A DNA stretch of 64,000 nucleotides, from assembly GCA_964490325.1 (NCBI GenBank), contig CAZBBX010000002.1:79735-143734 (forward strand), in the 5' to 3' direction. Each line of letters opens with the position of its first letter. Positions within the stretch are counted from its first letter, which is position 1. Source of the stretch: DAOPJM01 sp964490325 (GTDB lineage Bacteria; Bacillota; Clostridia; Christensenellales; CAG-138). The translations under genes and the position numbers were made by a program. This document shows positions 41,630 through 50,614 of this stretch, piece by piece. Under the pieces are notes generated by a model. That model worked only from the letters and a program-made list of their open reading frames with translations, was not told the origin of the DNA and ran no database searches.

Positions 41630-42658
41630 ATGAGATTAGCCATTGATGTAATGGGCGGGGATCACGCTCCAGAAGCCGTGATGGAGGGCGTACAGCTTGC
41701 TTTAGCGCAGCTGCCCGCTGAGACGGAGCTGCTGCTGTTTGGCGATGCGGACGCGATACAGGGTCAAATGGAACGGCTGTCCCTTTCCGACACACGCCTA
41801 AAGCTCGTTCCCACGACACAGCTGATAGGCTGCGATGAGCAGCCCACCGCCGCAATCCGCACCAAGAAGGATTCCTCCCTCGTACGCGCCATCCGTTCGG
41901 CGGCGGACGGAGAGTGCGACTGCGTACTGTCCGCAGGCAGCTCCGGTGCGCTGCTGGCAGGCGCTACCCTGCTCATCCGCCGTCAAAAGGGCGTCAAGCG
42001 TCCTGCGCTGGCTCCCCTGCTGCCCACCGTTACTGGCGGTCAGGTGATGCTGCTGGACGCGGGTGCAAATGCTGACTGCAAGCCTGAGTATCTGCTGCAG
42101 TTTGCATACATGGGCAAGGCCTACATGGAGCAGGTGCAGGAGCTGCCCGCTCCGCGCATCGCTCTGTTGAACAACGGCACCGAGGCCGAAAAGGGCAGCG
42201 AGCTGAGCAAGGCCGCCTACGGTCTGCTCAGCAAAGCCACAGACCTGAACTTTGTGGGCAACTGCGAGGCGCGGGAGCTGATGAGCGGCGACTATGACGT
42301 GATCGTGACCGATGGCTTCTCCGGGAACGTCCTGCTTAAGAGCACGGAGGGAACCGCCAAGGCCGTCACCACCCTTTTGAAGGAGGAGCTGCTTGGCAGC
42401 ACCCGCACAAAGCTGGGGGCGCTCCTTGCAAAGCCCGCCTTCAAACGCCTGAAAAAGCGCATGGACTACACGGAGGTGGGCGGCGCGGCGCTCTTGGGCG
42501 TCAACGGCGGCGTCATCAAGGCGCACGGCAGTTCCAACGGCAACGCCTTCTTTAACGCCATCCTGCAGGCGGAACGCTTGGTAAGCCGTCAGGTGACGGA
42601 GCGCATCGGCAAAAGCGTGGCCTTGCTTGCGGAGCAAGCGCTTACGGAGCAACCATAA
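41630..42658 (+). CDS. plsX: Phosphate acyltransferase PlsX
   Basis: PlsX makes acyl-phosphate from acyl-ACP for phospholipid synthesis with PlsY. The 342-residue protein begins with the diagnostic RLAIDVMGGDHAPEA and has SAGSSGALLAGATLL, LDAGANADCKPEYLLQFA, NNGTEAEKGSEL and GFSGNVLLKSTEG. It has its own promoter and a GGGAG ribosome site. In many Firmicutes plsX lies next to acpP and fapR; here it is 3 kb away and on the other strand, and no fapR is seen. Confidence 0.97.
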   Translation: MRLAIDVMGGDHAPEAVMEGVQLALAQLPAETELLLFGDADAIQGQMERLSLSDTRLKLVPTTQLIGCDEQPTAAIRTKKDSSLVRAIRSAADGECDCVLSAGSSGALLAGATLLIRRQKGVKRPALAPLLPTVTGGQVMLLDAGANADCKPEYLLQFAYMGKAYMEQVQELPAPRIALLNNGTEAEKGSELSKAAYGLLSKATDLNFVGNCEARELMSGDYDVIVTDGFSGNVLLKSTEGTAKAVTTLLKEELLGSTRTKLGALLAKPAFKRLKKRMDYTEVGGAALLGVNGGVIKAHGSSNGNAFFNAILQAERLVSRQVTERIGKSVALLAEQALTEQP

Positions 42659-42665
42659 GTTTTGA

Positions 42666-42693
42666 TTGCAATATTTGAATTATCTGATATACT
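42666..42693 (+). promoter_or_regulatory. Possible promoter of the acyltransferase-like gene
   Basis: TTGCAA (42666-42671) and TATACT (42688-42693) are 16 bases apart on the plus strand, just after the plsX stop. Confidence 0.6.
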
Positions 42694-42739
42694 ATTGTCG
42701 AACGAAACGCGCAAGGCGCGCAAGCTAACGGAGGCGGGG

Positions 42740-43636
42740 ATGGAACAGATCCCGAAGAAACGCAAACGCAGATTTGGCGATCGCAGCGATGGCAGAAGGG
42801 TGCGTACCATTCCGCCCATGTCGCAGGTCGCTCCGTTCATCATGCCCAACAGAAACGGAGCAAGCAACTACTTTGACTCCTCCATCGAGGTCACGGAGAT
42901 CGAACGCTACATCCGCAAGAAACGGCGGGAAGGGCTGAAGGGCTTTGGCGTGATGCACGTCCTGCTGGCGGCCTATGTTCGCGTGGTCTCGCAGCGTCCC
43001 GCGATCAACCGCTTTTTGGCGGGACAGCATATCTTTCAGCGCGACGATGTGATCGAGATCATCATGACCATCAAAAAAGAGATGTCCATGGAGGCGCCCG
43101 ACACCGAGATCAAGGCCTACCTGACCCCCGCCGACACAGCGGACGTCGTGTACGAAAAGCTCAACAAGGTCATCACCGAACAAAAGGAAGCTATGGGTTT
43201 GGACAGCAGCTTCGACAAAACGGCTTCCTTCCTCAACCACATCCCGGGCGTGATCCTCAAGTTCACGCTGTGGTTTTTGAAGCTGCTCGACTATTTTGGC
43301 CTGCTGCCCGCAAGCCTCATCAAGCTCAGCCCCTTCCACGGCTCCATCGTCGTCACCTCGATGGGTTCCTTGGGCATTCCGCCCATCAACCATCACCTGT
43401 ACGACTTTGGCACCGTACCCGTTTTCCTTGCCTTTGGCGCCAAGCGCAAGGCCTATGAGTTGGACGCGAACGGACAGGTGCAGGAGCGCAAGTACATCGA
43501 CTATCGCGTCACGACGGACGAACGCATCTGCGACGGCTTCTACTATGCCTCCGCGTTCAAGCTGATGAATTCCTACCTCAAAAATCCCTTTATTTTAGAC
43601 ACGCCCGTAGAAGCGGTCGTGCGCGACATTCCCTAA
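42740..43636 (+). CDS. 2-oxoacid dehydrogenase E2/CAT-like acyltransferase domain protein
   Basis: The protein has the chloramphenicol-acetyltransferase-like fold of the E2 catalytic domain but no lipoyl or subunit-binding domain, so it is not a pyruvate dehydrogenase component. The 298-residue protein shows NYFDSSIEVTEIERYI, INRFLAGQHIFQ, the SIVVTSMGSLGI strand and YDFGTVPVFLAFG. Where E2 enzymes have DHRxxDG it has TTDERICDG, so the catalytic His is replaced by Glu. The role is unknown; activity as an acyltransferase may be lost or altered. The ATG at 42740 follows GGAGGCGGGG. The next gene is four bases away and probably co-expressed. Confidence 0.8.
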   Translation: MEQIPKKRKRRFGDRSDGRRVRTIPPMSQVAPFIMPNRNGASNYFDSSIEVTEIERYIRKKRREGLKGFGVMHVLLAAYVRVVSQRPAINRFLAGQHIFQRDDVIEIIMTIKKEMSMEAPDTEIKAYLTPADTADVVYEKLNKVITEQKEAMGLDSSFDKTASFLNHIPGVILKFTLWFLKLLDYFGLLPASLIKLSPFHGSIVVTSMGSLGIPPINHHLYDFGTVPVFLAFGAKRKAYELDANGQVQERKYIDYRVTTDERICDGFYYASAFKLMNSYLKNPFILDTPVEAVVRDIP

Positions 43637-43640
43637 AGCC

Positions 43641-44288
43641 ATGAAGGGCGGGCTGCGAAGATACTATCGTGCGCACGCCGGGTTTATTCATGCCGTCCTG
43701 ATCCTTGTGGCGATCGCGTTATTTACGCTGATCGCCTTTTTCTGCGGCCGCAGCGGCGAGGAAGTGAGCGCGGCTTCGCCCTCTCCTTCGCCCTCCGCCG
43801 AACCCACCGTACCGCCGCTGCGCTTCACACTTGTGCAGAATTGCTTTACGCTAAACGGACTGTCCTTGGAGGCCGAGGACGGGTATTACGTCATACGCGT
43901 TACGGAAAGCGGCGAAAGCTTGGGACGCTGCACACCCAAGATCAGCGATGGACGCGTGCAGCTGCTGTCCCTGTCGCTGCCTGCGCTCCGATATGAGCAA
44001 ACGGATGCGCCGACCGAGCTGGAAAGGGAGCTGCAGCAGCGCGTCAGCGCGCAGCGAGAGCTGTTTATGAGTATCCTTTCGGCGCTGCGCAGCGCCGCCC
44101 TGACCCCAACGGACAGCAGCGACTCGCACGGCTTGGAGCATTATCAGATCCTGTTGAACGCCGTATTGGACGATGGCAAAAGTGAGAGCTGGGTCTATGG
44201 CAGCTATCGGTGCAGCTTGGAACGCAAGGACGATTTGGACGGCGGCGCGACCCTGCTGATCGACCTAAGCTACATCGCCTCGAACTGA
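43641..44288 (+). CDS. Membrane-anchored protein of unknown function
   Basis: I do not recognise this 215-residue protein. It has a short basic N-terminus, one membrane helix (about 13-36), a short Ser/Pro linker (ASPSPSPSAEP, about 45-56) and an extracellular domain of about 160 residues. The middle contains SGESLGRCTPKISDGRVQLLSLSLPAL, and the C-terminal part has the LEHYQILLNAVLDDGKSESWVYGSYRC block. It lies four bases after the acyltransferase-like gene, with no clear ribosome site, so it is translationally coupled. The gene ends five bases before the convergent flavodoxin-like gene, with no terminator visible between them. Confidence 0.6.
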   Translation: MKGGLRRYYRAHAGFIHAVLILVAIALFTLIAFFCGRSGEEVSAASPSPSPSAEPTVPPLRFTLVQNCFTLNGLSLEAEDGYYVIRVTESGESLGRCTPKISDGRVQLLSLSLPALRYEQTDAPTELERELQQRVSAQRELFMSILSALRSAALTPTDSSDSHGLEHYQILLNAVLDDGKSESWVYGSYRCSLERKDDLDGGATLLIDLSYIASN

Positions 44289-44293
44289 CAGAT

Positions 44294-45349
44294 CTAGAAT
44301 TCTCCGTCTAACAAACAACGCCGCATACGCCCCGCAAACGCAGTCAGGCGCTCCTCGATGGCAGGCAGGTGCAGGGCTGCGTTGGGTTCGTTTGCCGTCT
44401 CCGCAAGGCAAAAGTGTGGGTGCAGCATGAAGGTCTTGTTCATGGACAGCGCCCCCAAGACCTGCCGCGCCACAAGGTCGCCGCCGCTGTAGCCCGACAC
44501 GATGATGGCGTAGACATACTTGTCGTTCAGCGGCGTCTTGACCAGCACGTTCGTGAGCCTGTTGATGAAGGCCATGATGTTCGCGCTCACGCTGTCGTTG
44601 TAGTTGGGACACAAAAGAAGCAGCGCATCGGACTCCAAAAGTGTGGGAAACACATCCGTCGTCAGACTGCCGCCATAGAAGCAGCCATCGTTGTGCGCAT
44701 AGTGCAGACAGGTCTTATACGAGCAGCCCCGACAATCGATCAAAGCGCCATTCTGCAGGGATCTTGTCGTAACTTCTATCTCTTGCCCCAAGCGCTCGGC
44801 CACGGCGCAGCCCAACGCGTAGGTGTTGGAGGTGGCGTGCTCGGACGCGTGCAGCATCAAGACCCGCGCCGTTTCGCGCCTGACGGGGGCATAGTCCATC
44901 AGCCGCTGCGCCAAGTCGCGAACGGCAAGCTTGTATGCGTCAAGCAGGGTAACGCCTGCGTTCATCGACCGAATATGAAAATTGTACAGACTGCCCGTGC
45001 CCTCAACGAGCGGCTTGCCCACCAGTAAAGCGCCCGCTCCGTTGGCCGCCAAAGCAAAGCGGCTTGCAAAGTCCTTGGTGAGAAACTCGCTGTTTGCATC
45101 CGTTACCATGCCCACAACGCAGGCGTTCAAGGCCGTTGGCGTCCCACGCAGTGCGATCAGGAAAAGCTCCGCCGCCGCCGAGCCGTTTCTGCCCAGTGAA
45201 AAGCAGAACAGCAGCCTTGCGCCCCTACCCCCGCCTTCCAACACCTCCTGCGGCGTCAGTTCCTTGGTGGGCAAGTGCAAGAGCGCCTCGTCAAGCACGG
45301 CGTTCAGCCGCGCCCCCGTATCCACACGCACCAAGATCAGTCTTTGCAT
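44294..45349 (-). CDS. Tandem flavodoxin-fold protein, NAD(P)H-dependent FMN reductase-like
   Basis: The C-terminal half (about 150-351) resembles NADPH-dependent FMN reductases: VLMLHASEHATSNTYALGCAVAERL as the phosphate-binding loop, then a Cys-rich CRGCSYKTCLHYAHNDGCFYGG segment (about 205-226) and LLLLCPNYNDSVSANIMAFINRL. The N-terminal half looks like a degenerate copy of the same fold (LLFCFSLGRNGSAAAELFLIAL). It may reduce a flavin or carry electrons in the cytoplasm; partner unknown. Its ATG overlaps the upstream LDH-like gene by 13 bases, so it is third in a coupled operon. The length (351) is about twice a single reductase. Confidence 0.75.
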   Translation of the reverse strand: MQRLILVRVDTGARLNAVLDEALLHLPTKELTPQEVLEGGGRGARLLFCFSLGRNGSAAAELFLIALRGTPTALNACVVGMVTDANSEFLTKDFASRFALAANGAGALLVGKPLVEGTGSLYNFHIRSMNAGVTLLDAYKLAVRDLAQRLMDYAPVRRETARVLMLHASEHATSNTYALGCAVAERLGQEIEVTTRSLQNGALIDCRGCSYKTCLHYAHNDGCFYGGSLTTDVFPTLLESDALLLLCPNYNDSVSANIMAFINRLTNVLVKTPLNDKYVYAIIVSGYSGGDLVARQVLGALSMNKTFMLHPHFCLAETANEPNAALHLPAIEERLTAFAGRMRRCLLDGEF

Positions 45350-46584
45350 AGCTGCGCCAGCTCCTCCCTTGCGGCGTTCAGGCGCACGATAAGCGCATCA
45401 GGGAGAGGCCGCCGCTCGATGAGCGGTCCCAAGGCGGTCTCCTGCACGCGGCAGCCAAAGTACAGGCCGTCAAAGTACGCTGTCGCATCGAACGCTTCGC
45501 CGCGCAGCATCCGTAAAACGGAAAGGCAGCCCGATGAAAGTCCCGGCGCGATGAAGGGCTTGTAGCCAAGCTCGCGCACACGCAGGTTCGCTTCCCTTGT
45601 AAGGCGGGTGAGCTGTTGTGAAAAGGCGTCGTCATAGTCCTCATCCAAGGCGTTTGCCGCGACCAGTCCCGCTCCGTGCGGGCCGTAGACCCGTCCCGTG
45701 GAGAAGTCCCTGCCCGCCTTCCTTGCATAGTAGGCGGCTCTGCCGCGCATCACCCCCAAGCCAAAGCCGCGGATCTGTTCGGGCAGCAGGCCCAAGGCGT
45801 CGAACTCGCCCAGATCATTTTTGTTGGCGGTTAGGAAGGCGTCGCGGCACAGCAGATCCACGGGGTCGGACAGCACCACAAAAAGTCCCGTATAGCCGAC
45901 CTTCCGCGCAAGGCGCGCATAGGCGGCGACCAAGGGGCGATTGGCCTGCCACTGCGCAAGGCGTACATCCGTCTGCTCCGCTCCCAAGGGCGGCACGCCC
46001 CGCGTTGCGGCAAAGATGAAGACGTCGCCACTAAACAGTTCCGGCTCCTTGCACACGCGCACCAAGGGACGGCGCTCCCCTTCCGTCAGCTCGATAAGTT
46101 GATTCAGCTCCAATTCGTACCGTGCGCAGAGCTTTTCGTTGGGGTCAAAGATGCACAGCTCGTCCACAAGGCCGCTGCCTAAGAGAGTCAGTCCCCGCGC
46201 AAGCTCCGCACCCACATCGCCCAAGCCCGCCAGTTCCACGCGAAAGCCCGTTTTCTTGCGAAGGAGCCTGCGGCGCAGCACGGGCAGGGCATTTGAAAAC
46301 GCCGTGTTGACAAGGCTTGCGCCCTTTTCATGGATCAAAGCCGCAAGCGCGGCGTTTAGGCGCGCCTCCCCTACGGGGGGCAGCAGCAGCCCCATGTCCT
46401 CCCGCTCGAACAGCTCCCGCTCATCGCGCAGCGCCGTAAGGCCGCGGAAACGCTTTGGATCGCGGTCTGTCAGGAACGCAAGGGGCGCAAAGGGTTCGTC
46501 CACGGGTCTTGCTCCCTTTGGCACGGCGCCGTCAAGGGGGCAAAGGCACAGGCCGTCCATTGTAAAAAAGCGCAGATCAAGCAT
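45337..46584 (-). CDS. Lactate/malate dehydrogenase-like protein with an extra N-terminal domain
   Basis: The protein of 415 residues has an N-terminal region of about 115 residues without clear relatives, then an LDH/MDH-like Rossmann domain: GLGDVGAELARGL (about 121-133), FIFAATRGVPPLG in the place of the usual 'aGvprkpG' segment, VVLSDPVDLLC in place of SNPVD, and YGPHGAG in place of the catalytic GxHG. So the fold and the catalytic His appear kept, while the substrate is unlikely to be plain lactate or malate. It starts at an ATG that overlaps the upstream giant gene by eight bases and has GGGAGG before it. Second gene of the operon. Confidence 0.75.
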   Translation of the reverse strand: MLDLRFFTMDGLCLCPLDGAVPKGARPVDEPFAPLAFLTDRDPKRFRGLTALRDERELFEREDMGLLLPPVGEARLNAALAALIHEKGASLVNTAFSNALPVLRRRLLRKKTGFRVELAGLGDVGAELARGLTLLGSGLVDELCIFDPNEKLCARYELELNQLIELTEGERRPLVRVCKEPELFSGDVFIFAATRGVPPLGAEQTDVRLAQWQANRPLVAAYARLARKVGYTGLFVVLSDPVDLLCRDAFLTANKNDLGEFDALGLLPEQIRGFGLGVMRGRAAYYARKAGRDFSTGRVYGPHGAGLVAANALDEDYDDAFSQQLTRLTREANLRVRELGYKPFIAPGLSSGCLSVLRMLRGEAFDATAYFDGLYFGCRVQETALGPLIERRPLPDALIVRLNAAREELAQLCKD

Positions 46585-49500
46585 GGGGCGTTTCCTCCCG
46601 ATACAGGCCGATGCGCCGCATCAACAGCAGATCCTCCTCCAAATAGGCAGAGGCGCGCTCGTCCCTGTTGTATTCCATTCCCGCGCCCTTGTCGGGCAGA
46701 CGCGGACGGTAGATCGCCTCGGACAGCCGCTTGATGTCGAGCGTCTTGGAGAACGCTGTAAGATGCGTCTTTTCCAGAGCCGTCAGGATCTCCTTGGCGT
46801 TCACCAGCGCCGTATGCGACAGCTTATGCAGCGTCTTTTCGGAAGTGCCATGGATGTAGGAGGGGTATTTGTACGGCAGGATCAGGTTGATGGACGAGGG
46901 CAGGCGCTGAATGCTGCGGGGGCTTTCCACGCTGTCGCCGCCCAAGAAGGGGTACAGCAGGCTCTCGGTGAACCAGTACCGCATGTTGGGGATGAAGTAC
47001 ACGCAGTCCACCTTTCTGTTCTGCTGCCGCATCAGATCCTTGCCCTTGCCCGAAAGGATGCCCACCAGTATCTCGTCCACGGTCAGCTCCTCGCGCTTGA
47101 ACAGGGGATCCAGCTTCTCCATGCGATAGCCGTTGTGCAACAGATCGTCCACCAAAATGACGGGACGGTCGAAGGAGCGGATCGTCTTGATCTGGCTTTG
47201 CAGGGTGGAATAGCCGGGGTACTCCGTGATGTCGAAGCCCTCGATGTTCGCATGGAACTGCTTGTTGGCGTGCAGCGTCTTTGTGACGGTGTGCGGGATG
47301 ATCTTATTGGCAAGGATCTTGCCGTAGGGTACGCACATCTTCGGCCCCAGCACGCCCTCCGCCGTGTCCGCACCCACGCCGTTATGCCTCTGTACCGCCT
47401 CGGTGAGCTGATCGTTGAGCAGCTCCGCCTCGAAAGACAGCAGCAGCTTGCCGGGATACAGCTCGGTCAGCACGCGGCGCAGACGCACGTTCGCCTCATC
47501 GATCGCCCTGCGGACGAGGGGCGCTGAGCGGTGCGGCTCCTTGATGTGCTGCAAAACGTCGTTTATCAGCACAATGGGAAAGCGCATGTCCGTAAAGAGG
47601 ATCGTGCGCTCCGTGTCGGGAACGCTCTCGTAGCCCGACAGCAAGAAGCAGTCGCGAAACTGTCGTCCCTCGTCCCGAAGCTCCGCAAGCGCATAGGTAT
47701 AGTTGTCGCTCAGGCTGCGGGCGCAAAGCTCCAGCAGCAGCAGAGAGGCCTCCCTCTCGCCGCAGGCCGTGAGCGCGTCGATGACGAGCAGCTTGCCCGA
47801 CACGCGCTCGCGCACATACTCGATGAGCGGCAGCTCACTTAGCTCATCAAACAGATCGTCCACATTTGCGGCATGGGCGCTGATACAGCCCAGCTCCTCC
47901 CCGTCGCCCCGCACAAGGCGTATGCTGCGCTTCTCCGTGCTGCGTCCCGACGAAAGCGCGGCCTCGCCCCGCTCCCAAAGGAAGCGCAGGCTCATCGGAT
48001 CTGCAAGCTCTTTGTACTGCGGGGAACGCAGGTAGAAGCCGTATTCGTAGATGTACTCCTGCACGACGGGATCGACCAGCATGGAGATGTCCAAGTCCTT
48101 GTCGATGGATTCGCGAATACGCGTGGAGCTGACGTCCTCATAGAAGGCGGGCAGGGACAGCGTGATCGTCTTGCCGCGGATGGCTGTTGGCAGAGGCGCG
48201 CTCTCCGATTCGCGCAGGAACAGCACATGGTTGTAGTCGGCCACGCCGCCAAGCTTTTGGTCGCGATAGGCGGAAGCGTGTGCCACCACGTCGCTGCCGA
48301 CCACCAGATACAGCTCACGCTTTGGAAACAGCGACTTGAGCAGCCTTAGGTCGTTGTGATTGGCAAGGTTCACGGGGATCTCGTCGGGGAACACGCAGGC
48401 GTCGATGCAGTCTGCCGCCGCCATCTGCGCGATCTTTCTGCGCTGCAGCTTGGGCAGGGTACGCTTGCTCCAGGAGAACTCGTCGATCGCCAGAAACGTT
48501 TCAAAGCCCAACGCCGTAAGCTCCTGCGTGATGCGCTTGTGCCCAAGGGAGAAGGGGTCGAAGGTTCCCGGGAAGAACGCCGCGGGACGCGGGGCGGGAT
48601 AGGCAAAATCGCCGTAGAGGACGCGGCTCTCCGTTGCAAAGCGGTACAGATGGTTGAGCATTGCCGCCGTGTTGTAACGGGTGAGGGTCTCCTCCCTTGG
48701 CTCGTCCAGCAGGGTCAAAAGCTTTTTTACGATGCGGGTGAAGATGGCGCGGCGGTTTGCCTGCGGGATGGCGGCGTTTGCAAAGATCTCGCGGCAAAGC
48801 ACCAGCAGCGCCACGCGGTGGATCTCCTCGCGAAAATGCGCTACGCCCGTAAGCAGCAGACCGATGAGCCGCTGCGCAAGCGGCGTGTCGGGCGTGAAGT
48901 CCGCCTCCGCCGCCAGTCCCCCAAGAATGGCGCCAAGCGTCAACAGCGCAGCGCGGGCGCTCTTGGACAGGGACGAGCGCAAAAGCTGCTCCAGATACTC
49001 CACCGCCTCGTCGGTCTCCTTTTCGGGCAGACCAAGGATCAGCCGTCCCAGATAGGGGCCTATGAACTTGGAGACCTCATACTGTCCCGTTTCGATCTCG
49101 CGGCTCAGATCGACGACGATCTCGTTTCGCTGATCGACCGTCAACAGGTCGCTGATGCGCATGAGTCCCTTCCCCGCCGCTTCGCGGGCGGGCAGATGCT
49201 CACTGACGCAGAGCACATTGGCAAGGTGCATGGCAACATGAAAGGCCTGCTCGGGCACGCGCTGCGCATATCCGCACAGCAGCTCGATGTTGCAAAGCTT
49301 GATCGTCCAATGCACCGCGTTCTTGAGGTCGGAAAGGAAGATGGCGGCTATGTCCGCCTCCGTGGCGGCGTCCCCCGTCTCGATCTTCGTGGGGAACGAC
49401 TGCGGCAAAAGCTCCCTTAGACGCGTAAAAAGCGCGTCGGGCAGTTTACTCTCCCACTCGGCATAGCAGCAGGCGGCGCAGATGCGTTCCTCCCTTTGAT

Positions 49501-50614
49501 CGCTTTCGGCCAAGCAGACGAGCGCCTTTGCGCAGGCCTCCATATCCGCCGCCTCGTAATACTCCACGGGCAGGGAGAACGCCGCTGCATACAAAAGCTG
49601 CAAAGTCGGCTCCGCAGTGCAGAGCTTTTCGACAAGTACCCGCGCATACAGCCGCGCCCTGCCATGCTCACAGAAGGAAAAGAGGCTTTCCGTCACCACG
49701 CGCAGGGAGTTTTGAATGCGGGCGGCATGCTTTTGCGAGATCTTGTGATCGGGTTTGATCAGCTTGTCGAGATAGGAGCGCCACAGCTGCGCACCCTCCA
49801 CAAGGATGCTGTCCAGAGCGGGTGCGACCCCGCCGCCCGAAACGGCTGCGGGCAGGCGCTTGCGATAGCCGGGGCCGCTGTTGGCAAGGATGCGTCCCAT
49901 GATGCGTCCCGCCTGCCGTCTCACGTCCCCCGCGTGGTGCATCAAAAGCTCGTAGAGCAGCTCCAGCGCGGCAAGCTTGTTGGCGCGGGACATGTAGGTG
50001 ACGTATTCCTCGATGGTGCGCAGATAGGTGCGGATGCCGTCTAAATTGCTTGCGTTGCGCACGGACTCCAGCAGCCGCTCAAAGGCGGGCCCCGACGCCA
50101 AGTAGTGCATGATGCGGATGTTGCTTTCCACCGTACGAAGGCGCAGCTCCTCTGCGGCCTCCTCGTGGGTCAGCAGCGCCGCATAGCGCGGCGAAACGGG
50201 CATACATTCGCTCTGCGCCGCGTCATCCCCTATCCCCAGTGAGCGCATGTACCCTTCAAAGTCCTTGAGCTTGCTGAACACCAGCGCATAGCGCGTCCTT
50301 TTTGCCTCGTCCACGTTGGCGAGCTTGGAAAGGATGATGCGATAGCCCTCGTTGAGCGTGACAAAGCGCATATGCTCCTTGCCCGCTTCGTCACGAAAGC
50401 CGCGCACACGGAAGTCCGCATAGATGAGCAGGAGCGATTCGACGGTCAAATTCTCGAACTCAAGATCCCAAGTGCTGTGATTTGCGGCGATGTGCGCGAT
50501 GCGCTCCATGCCGCCGTCGACCAGCCACTTGTGCGTGTAGTAGTAGTGCAGATGCGGGGTGAGAGGCAGCTCATCGCCGCGGCAGCCGAACTTTCCCACA
50601 TCGTGGCTGAGCGC
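46577..50614 (-). CDS. Giant multidomain protein, main part: HD end, helical repeats, NadD-like, GNAT-like, PRTase-like
   Basis: This is the larger part of a gene split by a one-base deficit near 50614-50617. From the shift it reads ALSHDVGKFG (HD motif), then HIAANHSTWD, then about 570 residues of HEAT-like helical repeats. A nicotinate-mononucleotide adenylyltransferase-like domain follows (FFPGTFDPFSLGHKRI with the HxGH-type motif, VVGSDVV, SSTRIRESI), then a region that may be a degenerate GNAT domain, and finally a phosphoribosyltransferase-like domain with the VILVDDLLHNGYRM phosphate-binding motif. The protein is cytoplasmic. Its C-terminus overlaps the LDH-like gene. I know of no described system with this architecture; a role in NAD or nucleotide metabolism or signalling is inference. 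Confidence 0.75.
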   Translation of the reverse strand, partial: ALSHDVGKFGCRGDELPLTPHLHYYYTHKWLVDGGMERIAHIAANHSTWDLEFENLTVESLLLIYADFRVRGFRDEAGKEHMRFVTLNEGYRIILSKLANVDEAKRTRYALVFSKLKDFEGYMRSLGIGDDAAQSECMPVSPRYAALLTHEEAAEELRLRTVESNIRIMHYLASGPAFERLLESVRNASNLDGIRTYLRTIEEYVTYMSRANKLAALELLYELLMHHAGDVRRQAGRIMGRILANSGPGYRKRLPAAVSGGGVAPALDSILVEGAQLWRSYLDKLIKPDHKISQKHAARIQNSLRVVTESLFSFCEHGRARLYARVLVEKLCTAEPTLQLLYAAAFSLPVEYYEAADMEACAKALVCLAESDQREERICAACCYAEWESKLPDALFTRLRELLPQSFPTKIETGDAATEADIAAIFLSDLKNAVHWTIKLCNIELLCGYAQRVPEQAFHVAMHLANVLCVSEHLPAREAAGKGLMRISDLLTVDQRNEIVVDLSREIETGQYEVSKFIGPYLGRLILGLPEKETDEAVEYLEQLLRSSLSKSARAALLTLGAILGGLAAEADFTPDTPLAQRLIGLLLTGVAHFREEIHRVALLVLCREIFANAAIPQANRRAIFTRIVKKLLTLLDEPREETLTRYNTAAMLNHLYRFATESRVLYGDFAYPAPRPAAFFPGTFDPFSLGHKRITQELTALGFETFLAIDEFSWSKRTLPKLQRRKIAQMAAADCIDACVFPDEIPVNLANHNDLRLLKSLFPKRELYLVVGSDVVAHASAYRDQKLGGVADYNHVLFLRESESAPLPTAIRGKTITLSLPAFYEDVSSTRIRESIDKDLDISMLVDPVVQEYIYEYGFYLRSPQYKELADPMSLRFLWERGEAALSSGRSTEKRSIRLVRGDGEELGCISAHAANVDDLFDELSELPLIEYVRERVSGKLLVIDALTACGEREASLLLLELCARSLSDNYTYALAELRDEGRQFRDCFLLSGYESVPDTERTILFTDMRFPIVLINDVLQHIKEPHRSAPLVRRAIDEANVRLRRVLTELYPGKLLLSFEAELLNDQLTEAVQRHNGVGADTAEGVLGPKMCVPYGKILANKIIPHTVTKTLHANKQFHANIEGFDITEYPGYSTLQSQIKTIRSFDRPVILVDDLLHNGYRMEKLDPLFKREELTVDEILVGILSGKGKDLMRQQNRKVDCVYFIPNMRYWFTESLLYPFLGGDSVESPRSIQRLPSSINLILPYKYPSYIHGTSEKTLHKLSHTALVNAKEILTALEKTHLTAFSKTLDIKRLSEAIYRPRLPDKGAGMEYNRDERASAYLEEDLLLMRRIGLYREETPHA

